DNA from: Sporosarcina pasteurii
Lineage (GTDB): Bacteria; Bacillota; Bacilli; Bacillales_A; Planococcaceae
DNA length: 64,000 bases
Assembly: GCF_041295575.1 (NCBI RefSeq)
Contig: NZ_CP160452.1
Location: forward strand, 992,001 to 1,056,000
Direction: 5' to 3'
Part shown: one piece after another, positions 27,091-34,842 of the stretch
Position numbering within the stretch: position 1 is the stretch's first letter
Layout of the letters: every line of letters begins with the position of its first letter
Notes under the pieces: model-generated
Databases searched by the model: none
What the model saw: the letters and a program-made list of their open reading frames with translations, nothing else
Told to the model about the DNA's origin: nothing
Translations under genes and position numbers: made by a program

Positions 27091-28428
27091 GTGAAAAAGA
27101 AGATGAAGGTGGTTCTGATGTCGACAGTCATTGCCACATCAGGGGTTTTCATTATTCCAGGACAAGTATTAGAGCCGACGACTGTATTGGCAGCACCTGG
27201 ACAAAGCGAGGCGGCGCATGATCAGAAAGTGATTGCACCAATTAGTGAGAAGCGGATGTACGCGGATGTGTATCATTTATCGGAAACGATTGGTCCTCGT
27301 GTAACAGGGACAGAGGAAGAGAGGGAGGCCGCAAGTTTTATTAGAAACCGTCTTCAATCCTATGGATATGAAGTTGAAGTCCAGGAGTTTAGAATTCCGG
27401 ATAAGATGATTGGACATTTGCAAACTTCTGCGGGGGATGAAGTACTCATCAATATTCCTGCTGGATCCGCCTCAACAGCCAGTGAGGGGTTAACAGCGCA
27501 ATTATATGATGCGGGGTTAGGCTATGCAAATGACTTCACGGCAGAATCGGCTGGTAAGATTGCGTTAATTTCGCGAGGCGACTTTACGTTCCAGGAAAAA
27601 GTTGAAAACGCATACGCGGCAGGGGCGGTTGGCGTCCTGATTTATAACAATATCGAATCGCCAGGCCCATTAAATCCATCTATTGGTGAAGCATCAATTC
27701 CAGTAGGAGGCATTTCAAAGGCGAGCGGAGAAGCGCTTATCGCGGATGTAGTTAGGAACGATGGCACAGTTACTTTAAAGGTCGATGCATTAACAGATGT
27801 GAAATCGCAAAACATTATCGCGACACGTGCACCAAAAAAAGGAAATAACCATGAGATTTTGCACGTTTCTGCACATTTTGACAGCGTACCATTTGCACCA
27901 GGCGCAAATGATAACGCATCTGGAACTGCGGTTACGTTAGAACTCGCACGCGTGTTAAAGAGCTATCCGATTGATAAAGAAATTCGATTTGTCTTTGCCG
28001 GTGCTGAAGAAATCGGCTTGGTAGGTTCAAGATATTATGCGAGCCAATTGACTGAAGATGAAATTTCACGAAGCATTGGTAACTTTAACATGGATATGGT
28101 CGGGACAAGTTGGGAGAATGCAACGGCAATTTATATGAACACAGTCGACGGCAAAGCAAACATTGTATCGGAAACGGCACTGGCGACTGCGGAAAGAATT
28201 GGGACACCATCAGAATTAGTGCTTTACCAAAGAGGCTCATCGGATCATGTTGCGTTCCATGAAGTAGGCATTCCGGCGGTTAACTTTATTCGCAGGGAAC
28301 CTGGAACGGCGAATTTGGAGCCTTACTACCATACGCCGCTCGATACGATTGAACATATTAGTACTGAACGTTTAAAAGAAGCGGGAGATTTGGTAGGCGC
28401 TTCAGTCTATCAATTAATTAGAAAATAA
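27091..28428 (+). CDS. Secreted M28 family aminopeptidase with PA domain (first of pair)
   Basis: A 445-residue exported zinc peptidase. Signal peptide near 1-35 ending in a VLAAPG region; then a lid segment, a protease-associated (PA) insert near 125-230, and the M28 catalytic core. Zinc ligands and catalytic residues: SAHFDSV and GANDNASGT (His, bridging Asp), GAEEIG (catalytic Glu and ligand Glu), NMDMVG (Asp) and YYHTPLD (His). GTG 27091 has GGGAGGAG upstream. Expected to release N-terminal residues from peptides outside the cell. Confidence 0.9.
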   Translation: MKKKMKVVLMSTVIATSGVFIIPGQVLEPTTVLAAPGQSEAAHDQKVIAPISEKRMYADVYHLSETIGPRVTGTEEEREAASFIRNRLQSYGYEVEVQEFRIPDKMIGHLQTSAGDEVLINIPAGSASTASEGLTAQLYDAGLGYANDFTAESAGKIALISRGDFTFQEKVENAYAAGAVGVLIYNNIESPGPLNPSIGEASIPVGGISKASGEALIADVVRNDGTVTLKVDALTDVKSQNIIATRAPKKGNNHEILHVSAHFDSVPFAPGANDNASGTAVTLELARVLKSYPIDKEIRFVFAGAEEIGLVGSRYYASQLTEDEISRSIGNFNMDMVGTSWENATAIYMNTVDGKANIVSETALATAERIGTPSELVLYQRGSSDHVAFHEVGIPAVNFIRREPGTANLEPYYHTPLDTIEHISTERLKEAGDLVGASVYQLIRK

Positions 28429-28449
28429 GAGAGTAGGGGTGTTTACTAG

Positions 28450-29847
28450 ATGAAGAAAAAGTTTATATCTATTGCACTAGCGGGAGCACTTGTATTTAGT
28501 GCATCACCGGCAACGTTTACGCCTGTTGACGCGAAAACGCCAGTTGTTGTCAACAATGGTAAATCTGATTCTGCCCATGACCAGAAAGTCGTTGCAAGAG
28601 TCGAAGCAGAAAGAGCGATTGAGCATATTAAATATTTATCAGAAACAATCGGCCCGCGAGTTGGTGGACTGGAGTCAGAAAAGGAAGCTGCCGATTACGT
28701 AGCGTCTCAGCTGAAAAGTTACGGGTATGATGTTGAGTACCAATACTTTCCAGTAGCGGATCAATATATTGCAGATGTAACATTTGCGGATGGTACGTCT
28801 TGGCAACTTGGCGCTGCACCAAATGGGAAAATAAGTGACGAAGCAGTTTCTGCAGAAGTTGTTTACGTAGAAGGAGGAACCCATGCAGGAGATTTCTCTA
28901 AAGACGTTGAAGGAAAAATCGTTTTATTAACTCGTGCAAATTCGACAACAGACTATCGTTTACAAGTGGACCACGCAGTGAATGCTGGAGCGGCTGGTGT
29001 TATTTTACAAAGCGTTGTAGGTGGTAGAGGAAACTATGGATCTACATTTAACCCAAGCTTAACCCAGGAATATGATGTGCCAGTCTACGGTGCTGCTTAT
29101 ATTCAAGGTGTATGGCTACAAGAGCGGTTGGAAGAAGGACCTGTTGAGCTTCAATTAACAGCAACACATTACACAGATTTAGAATCGGTAAACGTAATTG
29201 GTACGAAGAAAGCGAAAGGCAATAACGCTGACGGTAAAGAAGTTATTTTGAGTGCACATATGGATAGCGTTGTAGGCGCACCAGGCGCGAATGATAATGC
29301 TTCTGGAACGGGACTAATGCTTGAGTTGGCACGTGTCTTTAAAGGCTATCACACAGATAAAGATTTGAAGTTTATCGCATTCGGATCGGAAGAACGAGGA
29401 CTGCTTGGTTCGCGTTACTATGTAGACCAGTTGTCACAGGCGGAGCGTGACAAGATTGAGGCGGTCTTCAATCCAGACATGGTTGCGACAAATTACGAAG
29501 CTGCCACGCATCTCTATGCAATGACTGTAGACGGTAACGAAAATATCGTAACTAAATCTGCGACAGCAGCAGGTGCGCGCCTTGGAAACTCTGCGATTTT
29601 ACCAGGTAGATTTGGTTCAAGTGACCACGTACCATTCCATAATGCAGGCATTCCATCTGCATTGTTCATTTGGATGGGCATTGACAGCTGGGATCCATTA
29701 ATTTACCATATCGAAAAAGTGTATCATACACCGCAAGATACAATTGAAGATAATATTTCGGCAGAACGTATGCAAACGGCATTAGATATTATCGGTGCAG
29801 GATTGTTTGATGTTGTTAGAAAAGATGTACCAGGGCTCAAAAGGTAA
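28450..29847 (+). CDS. Secreted M28 family aminopeptidase with PA domain (second of pair)
   Basis: A 465-residue paralogue of the preceding gene with the same order: signal peptide, a shared SAHDQKV segment after it, PA insert and M28 core with SAHMDSV, GANDNASGT, GSEERG, NPDMVAT and YHTPQD. The EE pair in GSEERG is intact, so it should be active. It follows after 21 bases and probably shares a transcript. The two differ mainly in the PA region, which may set substrate choice. Confidence 0.9.
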   Translation: MKKKFISIALAGALVFSASPATFTPVDAKTPVVVNNGKSDSAHDQKVVARVEAERAIEHIKYLSETIGPRVGGLESEKEAADYVASQLKSYGYDVEYQYFPVADQYIADVTFADGTSWQLGAAPNGKISDEAVSAEVVYVEGGTHAGDFSKDVEGKIVLLTRANSTTDYRLQVDHAVNAGAAGVILQSVVGGRGNYGSTFNPSLTQEYDVPVYGAAYIQGVWLQERLEEGPVELQLTATHYTDLESVNVIGTKKAKGNNADGKEVILSAHMDSVVGAPGANDNASGTGLMLELARVFKGYHTDKDLKFIAFGSEERGLLGSRYYVDQLSQAERDKIEAVFNPDMVATNYEAATHLYAMTVDGNENIVTKSATAAGARLGNSAILPGRFGSSDHVPFHNAGIPSALFIWMGIDSWDPLIYHIEKVYHTPQDTIEDNISAERMQTALDIIGAGLFDVVRKDVPGLKR

Positions 29848-29854
29848 ATTAAAG

Positions 29855-29902
29855 GGGGCTGTCCAGGAATCAGGATTGACTGATTGAGGACAGTCCTATT
29901 TT
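29855..29902 (+). terminator. Terminator after the peptidase pair
   Basis: GGGCTGTCC pairs with GGACAGTCC (one G:T pair) around a loop of about 25 bases, followed by TATTTTG. Confidence 0.65.
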
Positions 29903-29996
29903 GTTTCACTAAACATTCACACAACGGATTAGGCCATGTGATAAAATAGAGTTAACAAATATTGTAATTCGGAAAAAAGAAATGGAGGAGAATAGC

Positions 29997-30278
29997 ATGA
30001 TGATGTGGGGAGATAGAATGCATGGTCATGGTATGGGGATGTTTTCAGTTTGGCCTTTATTATTTTGGCTTGTCATCATTATATTGATTGTCCTCTTGAT
30101 TATCAGATTAACCAAAAATAATCCAGGACAATCGAACGAATTATTATACCAAAAGTTAGCGGACAGCGAACAACTTCAAAGAGAATCTCTTCGTAGACAA
30201 CAAGAGTTAACGGATGAATTGAGAGAAGTACATGAACGTTTGAAGAGAGTAGAGAAGAGATTGAAAGATCGTGAATAG
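29997..30278 (+). CDS. Small membrane protein with C-terminal coiled coil
   Basis: About 93 residues. A Met/His/Gly-rich N-terminus (WGDRMHGHGMGM, perhaps metal-binding), one membrane helix near 19-40, and a charged helix near 60-93 with heptad pattern. ATG 29997 has GGAGGAG upstream; ATG 29982 in frame lacks one. I do not recognise a family beyond a general likeness to SHOCT-type small membrane proteins. A strong terminator follows. Confidence 0.65.
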   Translation: MMMWGDRMHGHGMGMFSVWPLLFWLVIIILIVLLIIRLTKNNPGQSNELLYQKLADSEQLQRESLRRQQELTDELREVHERLKRVEKRLKDRE

Positions 30279-30300
30279 GGGTAAGGTTTTATTCTCGAAT

Positions 30301-30348
30301 AAAAAAGCTAGAAGAGATGTTAGAATGATCTCTTCTAGCTTTTAATTT
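30301..30348. terminator. Strong bidirectional terminator
   Basis: AAAAGCTAGAAGAGAT and ATCTCTTCTAGCTTTT form a perfect 16-bp stem around a nine-base loop, with A and T runs at both ends. It ends both the small membrane protein gene and the oxidase operon. Confidence 0.93.
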
Positions 30349-32064
30349 TTACCAAGTTCGAATTGGCGGAGAACCTGGAGGTGCATTGACGATTAAATCT
30401 GTAAGAGGTACGACATAACCGATTGCAATGACGAGAATCATGAGTGCAATAATGACGCCCCAACGATCTGTCCATAGCGGCGATTGTTCTTGTGGCTCTT
30501 CAGATTCAGCAATCGGGAATTCCGTTTGTCCTTTTGGCGCAAAGAACATGAGATGGAAGACCGCGTATACTTGGATGAGGACGCCGATAATTAAGAGCGT
30601 TCCGCCAATCGCAAGTAGGATCATATAAGGGTCCCAACCTAATGCAACGGCATGGTCACCGTATGTTGTATAAGATGTACGACGTGGTGAACCTAGTAAT
30701 CCGACATAGTGCATGGAACCAGCCATGAAGAACATGCCGACCGTCCAAATAATCGTCTGAATGACCCCGACTTTGTTCATTGCTGGCGTTAACACACGTT
30801 TGGATAAGTAAGGGATTAACCAATAACTAATACCGAAAAATGTCAGTATAACTGACGTCCCGACGGTTAAGTGGAAGTGACCGACGACCCACATCGTATT
30901 ATGAACGACTTGGTTTAGTTGGTTCGTCGTTTGCGCAATACCGCCTGCACCCGCTGGAATGAATGCAACCATCGCGATGAAAGGCGCTAAGAAACGAACA
31001 TCTTTCCATGGTAATTTTTTAAGCCAGCCAAATAAACCTTTTCCGCCTTTCGCTCTTCCAGTACGCTCGAATACATAAAACATTGCAAATGCAGTCATTA
31101 AAGATGGGAAGGCGATGGATAGACTCATAAACACATGCATATATTTCAGCGCTGGTCCCATCGCTGGGTCAACGATTTGGTGGTGAAAACCGCCTGGGAT
31201 GTTCGTAATCACAAGCATCGCTACAACGACACGCGTTAACGTGTCACTAAATCGTTTTCCGCCAATAATTTTTGGTACGATGACATACCAAGCTGAAACC
31301 GCTGTTAAGTACCAAATGTTAACGAGCGTATGCCCGAAAGACCAAAATAGCGTACGGCTTAGCATGACGTTAATCGTTTCCATCACGCCTGCTGACCAAA
31401 AGATGAGCATGATCACTTCGATTGTAACGCCAATACTTCCAAAGAATAATAGAACGAAAACGCCAGTCGCAAAGAAAGCTAAGATTGGAATGTGTTTTCC
31501 TGGATTTTGCTTTCTCCAAGTCGCAACGTTGATAAATGCGCCGAATGCACAGATCCAAACGCCTATAACAATTAATGCCAGACCAATATAGAATAGTGGG
31601 GATGCAGCCATTGGTGGATAAAAAGTAAACATTACCGTTGCATCGTTCATTAATACTGGGATGACAGCGAAAACAAATCCAACAATTTTCATCCAAAAAC
31701 CAATCCATGCCATTGTTCTAACGTGGGGAAGAACACCGCCCAACGTATGGGACAATCCCGCATAGAAATAGCCAATTGCAAAAAATGCCGTTAAGACGAG
31801 GACTAATAAGAGTCCGTGCGCTGTTAATACCTGGTAATAGGTAAACCAAGAGGGCATTTGGACAAGTCCTGCACGCTCTAAGCCTTGTAATAATCCTAGA
31901 AAACCACCTATCAGCAGTGCTAGAAATGCAACGGACATATACGATTTTGATAATTTCGCATCTGCTTCCGAAATGCCTAGAGCTTGCGTTGCTTTTTCTT
32001 TCAACGTCCGTTTTGTTTCTTGTTTTTGTTGTTTCATGTTAGGTTGATTCATAACCGTTTCCAA
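30349..32064 (-). CDS. cbaA: ba3-type (B-family) heme-copper cytochrome oxidase subunit I
   Basis: A 571-residue polytopic protein with about 13 helices that reduces O2 to water and pumps protons. Conserved blocks such as AHGLLLVLVLTAFF near the low-spin heme His, FSFGHTLVNIWYL near the CuB site, and VVGHFHLTVG for the active-site heme ligands match the b(o/a)3 oxidase group of Bacillales and Thermus. TTG 32064 follows GGAGGG at 6 bases. It is the last gene of a three-gene operon with subunits IIa and II. Confidence 0.92.
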   Translation of the reverse strand: METVMNQPNMKQQKQETKRTLKEKATQALGISEADAKLSKSYMSVAFLALLIGGFLGLLQGLERAGLVQMPSWFTYYQVLTAHGLLLVLVLTAFFAIGYFYAGLSHTLGGVLPHVRTMAWIGFWMKIVGFVFAVIPVLMNDATVMFTFYPPMAASPLFYIGLALIVIGVWICAFGAFINVATWRKQNPGKHIPILAFFATGVFVLLFFGSIGVTIEVIMLIFWSAGVMETINVMLSRTLFWSFGHTLVNIWYLTAVSAWYVIVPKIIGGKRFSDTLTRVVVAMLVITNIPGGFHHQIVDPAMGPALKYMHVFMSLSIAFPSLMTAFAMFYVFERTGRAKGGKGLFGWLKKLPWKDVRFLAPFIAMVAFIPAGAGGIAQTTNQLNQVVHNTMWVVGHFHLTVGTSVILTFFGISYWLIPYLSKRVLTPAMNKVGVIQTIIWTVGMFFMAGSMHYVGLLGSPRRTSYTTYGDHAVALGWDPYMILLAIGGTLLIIGVLIQVYAVFHLMFFAPKGQTEFPIAESEEPQEQSPLWTDRWGVIIALMILVIAIGYVVPLTDLIVNAPPGSPPIRTW

Positions 32065-32077
32065 TCAAAACCCTCCT

Positions 32078-32545
32078 TTATTTAACCGTAATGGTCATGC
32101 CCATCATTTCGTGACCAATTCCGCAATATTCATTACACAAAACTAAATATTCTCCCGGGTTTCTAAATGTTTGGGTGACTTTTTGAATATGCCCTGGAAC
32201 AACCATCGCATTCACATTCGTTTGTGCAATTTGAAAACCGTGAATTACGTCTTTAGAAGTTAAGGTGAATGTCACTTTTGCACCAGCTGGCACTTCGACT
32301 TCATGCGGCGTAAAACCAAACGCTTGTAAAGTCATGACGACTTCATATTCATTGTCACCCGTTTGAAAGACACCTGGATTGTCGAATGGTGCAGTGACAT
32401 CAACTTTTTGCGGATCGATAATTTCTTTGTGACTAGGCGGCGCATGTTCAAAAGCGAAAGCTTGAACGCCGATAATTAACATGAAAGCTAGAATAATACC
32501 GAAGCTTAGCGCGAGCCAAATCTTTTCATATCGATGAATTTTCAT
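32078..32545 (-). CDS. cbaB: ba3-type cytochrome oxidase subunit II (CuA protein)
   Basis: A 155-residue subunit with one N-terminal membrane helix near 12-30 and an outside cupredoxin domain. The binuclear CuA site CNEYCGIGHEMM is near 137-148 with the upstream His in IHGFQI near 111. It accepts electrons from cytochrome c and passes them to subunit I. It starts about 12 bases after the subunit IIa stop; a GGAGGAAGAG site is present. Confidence 0.94.
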   Translation of the reverse strand: MKIHRYEKIWLALSFGIILAFMLIIGVQAFAFEHAPPSHKEIIDPQKVDVTAPFDNPGVFQTGDNEYEVVMTLQAFGFTPHEVEVPAGAKVTFTLTSKDVIHGFQIAQTNVNAMVVPGHIQKVTQTFRNPGEYLVLCNEYCGIGHEMMGMTITVK

Positions 32546-32557
32546 TGCTCTTCCTCC

Positions 32558-32713
32558 TTAAATTCTTGCGTTAAATGTGAACATGAGTACGAGATACGTA
32601 GCGACAATGACAGCGAGTAAAACACCTAGAAAAAACATCGTGCCTTTGTACGATTTTCTTTCATTTTCTTCGAGGGAAAGCTTTTCGTTGCTGTTTTTTT
32701 GTGCCTTTTCCAT
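32558..32713 (-). CDS. cbaD: Cytochrome oxidase subunit IIa-like small protein
   Basis: A 51-residue protein: a charged N-terminal part (MEKAQKNSNEKLSLEENERK) and a single membrane helix reading FFLGVLLAVIVATYLVLMF near the C-terminus. Size, topology and position before subunit II match the single-helix subunit IIa of ba3 oxidases. ATG 32713 has GGAGGTG upstream. Easily missed because of its length. Confidence 0.82.
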   Translation of the reverse strand: MEKAQKNSNEKLSLEENERKSYKGTMFFLGVLLAVIVATYLVLMFTFNARI

Positions 32714-32745
32714 GACCAAGCACCTCCGTATAATTCGTTACTTTC

Positions 32746-32751
32746 ATAATA
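32746..32751 (-). promoter_or_regulatory. -10 element of the oxidase operon
   Basis: TATTAT on the minus strand, placed so that the TGTGA palindrome centre falls exactly at -41.5 when the first base of this hexamer is taken as -12. Confidence 0.6.
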
Positions 32752-32753
32752 AT

Positions 32754-32768
32754 TGATAATGATTCTCA
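32754..32768. promoter_or_regulatory. Fur-like box
   Basis: TGATAATGATTCTCA matches the 7-1-7 Fur site TGATAATNATTATCA with one mismatch. It lies between the TGTGA palindrome and the -10, where binding would block RNA polymerase. Suggests iron control of a haem- and copper-rich enzyme. Confidence 0.6.
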
Positions 32769-32772
32769 CTGC

Positions 32773-32788
32773 TGTGATATTTATCACA
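32773..32788. promoter_or_regulatory. Crp/Fnr-type operator
   Basis: TGTGATATTTATCACA is a palindrome with perfect TGTGA and TCACA arms at the six-base spacing used by Crp/Fnr proteins. Centred at -41.5 relative to the -10 at 32746-32751, the class II activation position. The neighbouring regulator at 32874 carries the RExxxR recognition pattern expected for this half-site. Confidence 0.8.
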
Positions 32789-32839
32789 AAAAAGTATAAT
32801 CTTTAAAAAATTCATGAAGGTACACATCTAACTGAACAT

Positions 32840-32874
32840 AAAAAAACCTTTCCAATGGTAGCTTGGAAAGGTTT
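32840..32874 (-). terminator. Terminator of the Crp/Fnr gene
   Basis: AAACCTTTCCAA and TTGGAAAGGTTT form a perfect 12-bp stem around a seven-base loop with T runs. It directly abuts the stop codon at 32874. Confidence 0.9.
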
Positions 32875-33563
32875 CATGCTTCGGCGATTTCATTTTGAAT
32901 TTTATCCGGAATAATATAATAATCGCCTTCCACAATTTTTACTTTATCTTCTTTACGCAGACGAGAAATCATTCGATTCACCGATTCTCTCGTCGTACCA
33001 ATCATGTTGGCCAAATCTGAATTTGTAAACTTCGTATTTAGTTTTAGCCACCCATCCGGTTGCCGGGTGCCATGTGACTCGCTTAATCGCAAAAGAAGCA
33101 GCAGAATACGGTCATTCGTATTTCTTAATGCCATTTCTTCAAGCCTTTGTTGCGAATCAATAATTAAGTCTCCCAGTAAACGAAATAATTTAATTGAAAT
33201 ATGTGGATTGACTAAAAGTACTTCTTCAAACTCTCGAAGGGAAATCGCATACAAAACAGTCTCTTCCATTGCTTGAGAGTGAGCGGGATAATTTTCTTTA
33301 CGGAAAAATCCAACGTTTGGAAACAAATCACCTAGTTGCTTAACGCAAATAATTTGTTCTTTCCCAGACAGGTCATTTCTAAACACTTTTACATTCCCAG
33401 AAGCGACGATATAAATGTCGGTAATCGGTGTATCGTGCATAAAAATCATTTGTTTATCAAGAAACTCTCTTCTTCTCATGATATTTAGAAAGGGTTTGAG
33501 TTCTTCATCGGATAAATCTTTAAAAAGCGTGACGTTTTTTGCTAGGGTCTTCAACTGTTCCAA
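32874..33563 (-). CDS. Crp/Fnr family transcription regulator
   Basis: A 229-residue regulator: cyclic-nucleotide-binding-like beta barrel near 20-110, long dimer helix near 115-150, and C-terminal winged helix-turn-helix near 170-215. The recognition helix reads TTRESVNRMISRL; the R-E-x-x-x-R arrangement matches that of Crp (RETVGR), which reads TGTGA. Only one Cys is present, so the oxygen-sensing 4Fe-4S cluster of Fnr cannot form; the signal is unknown. TTG 33563 has GGAGGG upstream. Probably activates the oxidase operon just beyond it. Confidence 0.88.
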   Translation of the reverse strand: MEQLKTLAKNVTLFKDLSDEELKPFLNIMRRREFLDKQMIFMHDTPITDIYIVASGNVKVFRNDLSGKEQIICVKQLGDLFPNVGFFRKENYPAHSQAMEETVLYAISLREFEEVLLVNPHISIKLFRLLGDLIIDSQQRLEEMALRNTNDRILLLLLRLSESHGTRQPDGWLKLNTKFTNSDLANMIGTTRESVNRMISRLRKEDKVKIVEGDYYIIPDKIQNEIAEA

Positions 33564-33728
33564 GCAAATCCCTCCTCGTCCTACTATTTTAGCATAAATA
33601 GAGATTTTCGTTATACTTCAGCCATTTGGATTTTATATAGATAGCAAGCGTATCCTCTTAATGATCTCTTCTCTGCTAAACCAGGCGATTTAACTTGGAC
33701 AAACCTCCATGCACCTTGAACGGCCGGA

Positions 33729-33737
33729 CATATAGTA
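33729..33737 (+). promoter_or_regulatory. Sigma-K-like -10 element
   Basis: CATATAGTA fits the sigma-K -10 consensus CATANNNTA. It lies about 43 bases before the start at 33780. A matching -35 AC occurs nearby (after TGC) but at slightly short spacing, so the assignment is tentative. Confidence 0.35.
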
Positions 33738-33779
33738 TGTATGTAAGGCCTTACAAAATGAGTTAAGGAGGTGATATAT

Positions 33780-34454
33780 ATGGTAAGAGATTTACAATCA
33801 TTATACGAACAAACAGGAGCGTTTCCACCACAGCTTCAAAATTCAATTGGCTCTATCATCGGAGCTGATCCATTCACATTAATTTGTGCAAATCAGGATC
33901 GTTATATTTGCGTAGACCTGTTCTCACAGAGCTACCCATTAAGCGATTTTGCCGGTGCAAGTAATTGTCGTGGGGTTGTTCTTCCAATCGATCCAACAGA
34001 CTGTGAGGTAATTCTAACATGCGCTGATGAAGTGCCAAGAGAAGATTGTTCTGCAGTGGATGTTACAATTGGTTATCAAGTAATTGTGCGTGATCCAGAA
34101 GATCCTACTTGTGCGGTAGTCATCAATGACACCCACACGTTTTCTTGTTTCGGTTTCGTGAGTGTATCGGAACCAAACTTTGGAAGCTTTGTACCTGCTT
34201 CTGAGGCTCTAAGAATTGCGGACGGATCTTGTGTTCAAGTCTGGCTTGACTGTGATGTCTCAGATGATGGAACAGAGCTTATTGTAAGAGGTTTTATTAT
34301 CGATAAGCTTTGGAAAAAGGAAAACCTTCTCATTCTAGCACCAGCATTTAGATTAAACGATACTGTAACAGTTGAAAGTGAGTTTCTCCAGGCACCTGGA
34401 CCATGTGAAAATGGAGCGGGAACTCCTATGGCGGACCTCGATTTAAACGCATAA
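33780..34454 (+). CDS. Cys-containing protein of unknown function, possible spore surface protein
   Basis: About 224 residues with no signal peptide or membrane helix. Roughly ten Cys are spread through a beta-rich, acidic sequence; segments such as LICANQDRYICVDLF and CVQVWLDCDV alternate hydrophobic residues like a jelly-roll or sandwich. The style recalls Cys-rich coat and exosporium proteins such as CotY/CotZ, but I see no clear homology. ATG 33780 follows AAGGAGGTGA at 5 bases, a very strong site. A strong terminator follows. The sigma-K-like -10 supports a sporulation role; this is inference. Confidence 0.6.
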   Translation: MVRDLQSLYEQTGAFPPQLQNSIGSIIGADPFTLICANQDRYICVDLFSQSYPLSDFAGASNCRGVVLPIDPTDCEVILTCADEVPREDCSAVDVTIGYQVIVRDPEDPTCAVVINDTHTFSCFGFVSVSEPNFGSFVPASEALRIADGSCVQVWLDCDVSDDGTELIVRGFIIDKLWKKENLLILAPAFRLNDTVTVESEFLQAPGPCENGAGTPMADLDLNA

Positions 34455-34469
34455 TGAAGGTCAGTATTG

Positions 34470-34506
34470 AGACAGGCTGTCGTTTTATATGACAGCCTGT
34501 TTTTAA
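34470..34506 (+). terminator. Terminator after the Cys-containing protein gene
   Basis: GACAGGCTGTC and GACAGCCTGT pair around a nine-base loop, followed by six T. Confidence 0.88.
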
Positions 34507-34521
34507 AATTTTAATGGTAAA

Positions 34522-34842
34522 CTATTTTCCTCTCACCTCTAAATATTGGATAATTATATCCAGTTTCATGTCTAATGAGGTTAACTGGTTCTTTACTTCG
34601 TTTAATAGCTCAATATACTTTTTAGACTCATTGGATTCAACACTTTCAAATCTTCCATCTTTGCTGAGGGCTGCTCTCTTAATGGCCTCTAATTCATCTA
34701 TATTCACTTCTTTTACTTCAAAATTCGATTTTTTATCGACAACATTTAACTCAACCTGATCCAGTATTTCGTTAAACTGTTTCATATCCGGGAAATGTTT
34801 CTTCAATTCATTTTTTAATAAATCTTTATCATTTTTCGTCAC
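34522..34842 (-). CDS. Small unknown protein coupled to the coiled-coil gene
   Basis: About 106 residues, acidic and helical, with a heptad-like C-terminus (LLNEVKNQLTSLDMKLDIII). No membrane helix. GTG 34842 lies inside the end of the upstream gene (overlap 14 bases) with GAAAGGATGA ahead, indicating translational coupling and perhaps complex formation with that protein. Family not recognised. Confidence 0.6.
   Translation of the reverse strand: MTKNDKDLLKNELKKHFPDMKQFNEILDQVELNVVDKKSNFEVKEVNIDELEAIKRAALSKDGRFESVESNESKKYIELLNEVKNQLTSLDMKLDIIIQYLEVRGK

Noticed and set aside
30428-31591. Plus-strand open frames inside the oxidase subunit I gene
   Set aside because: Antisense shadows of a long conserved gene with no ribosome sites and no recognisable protein.
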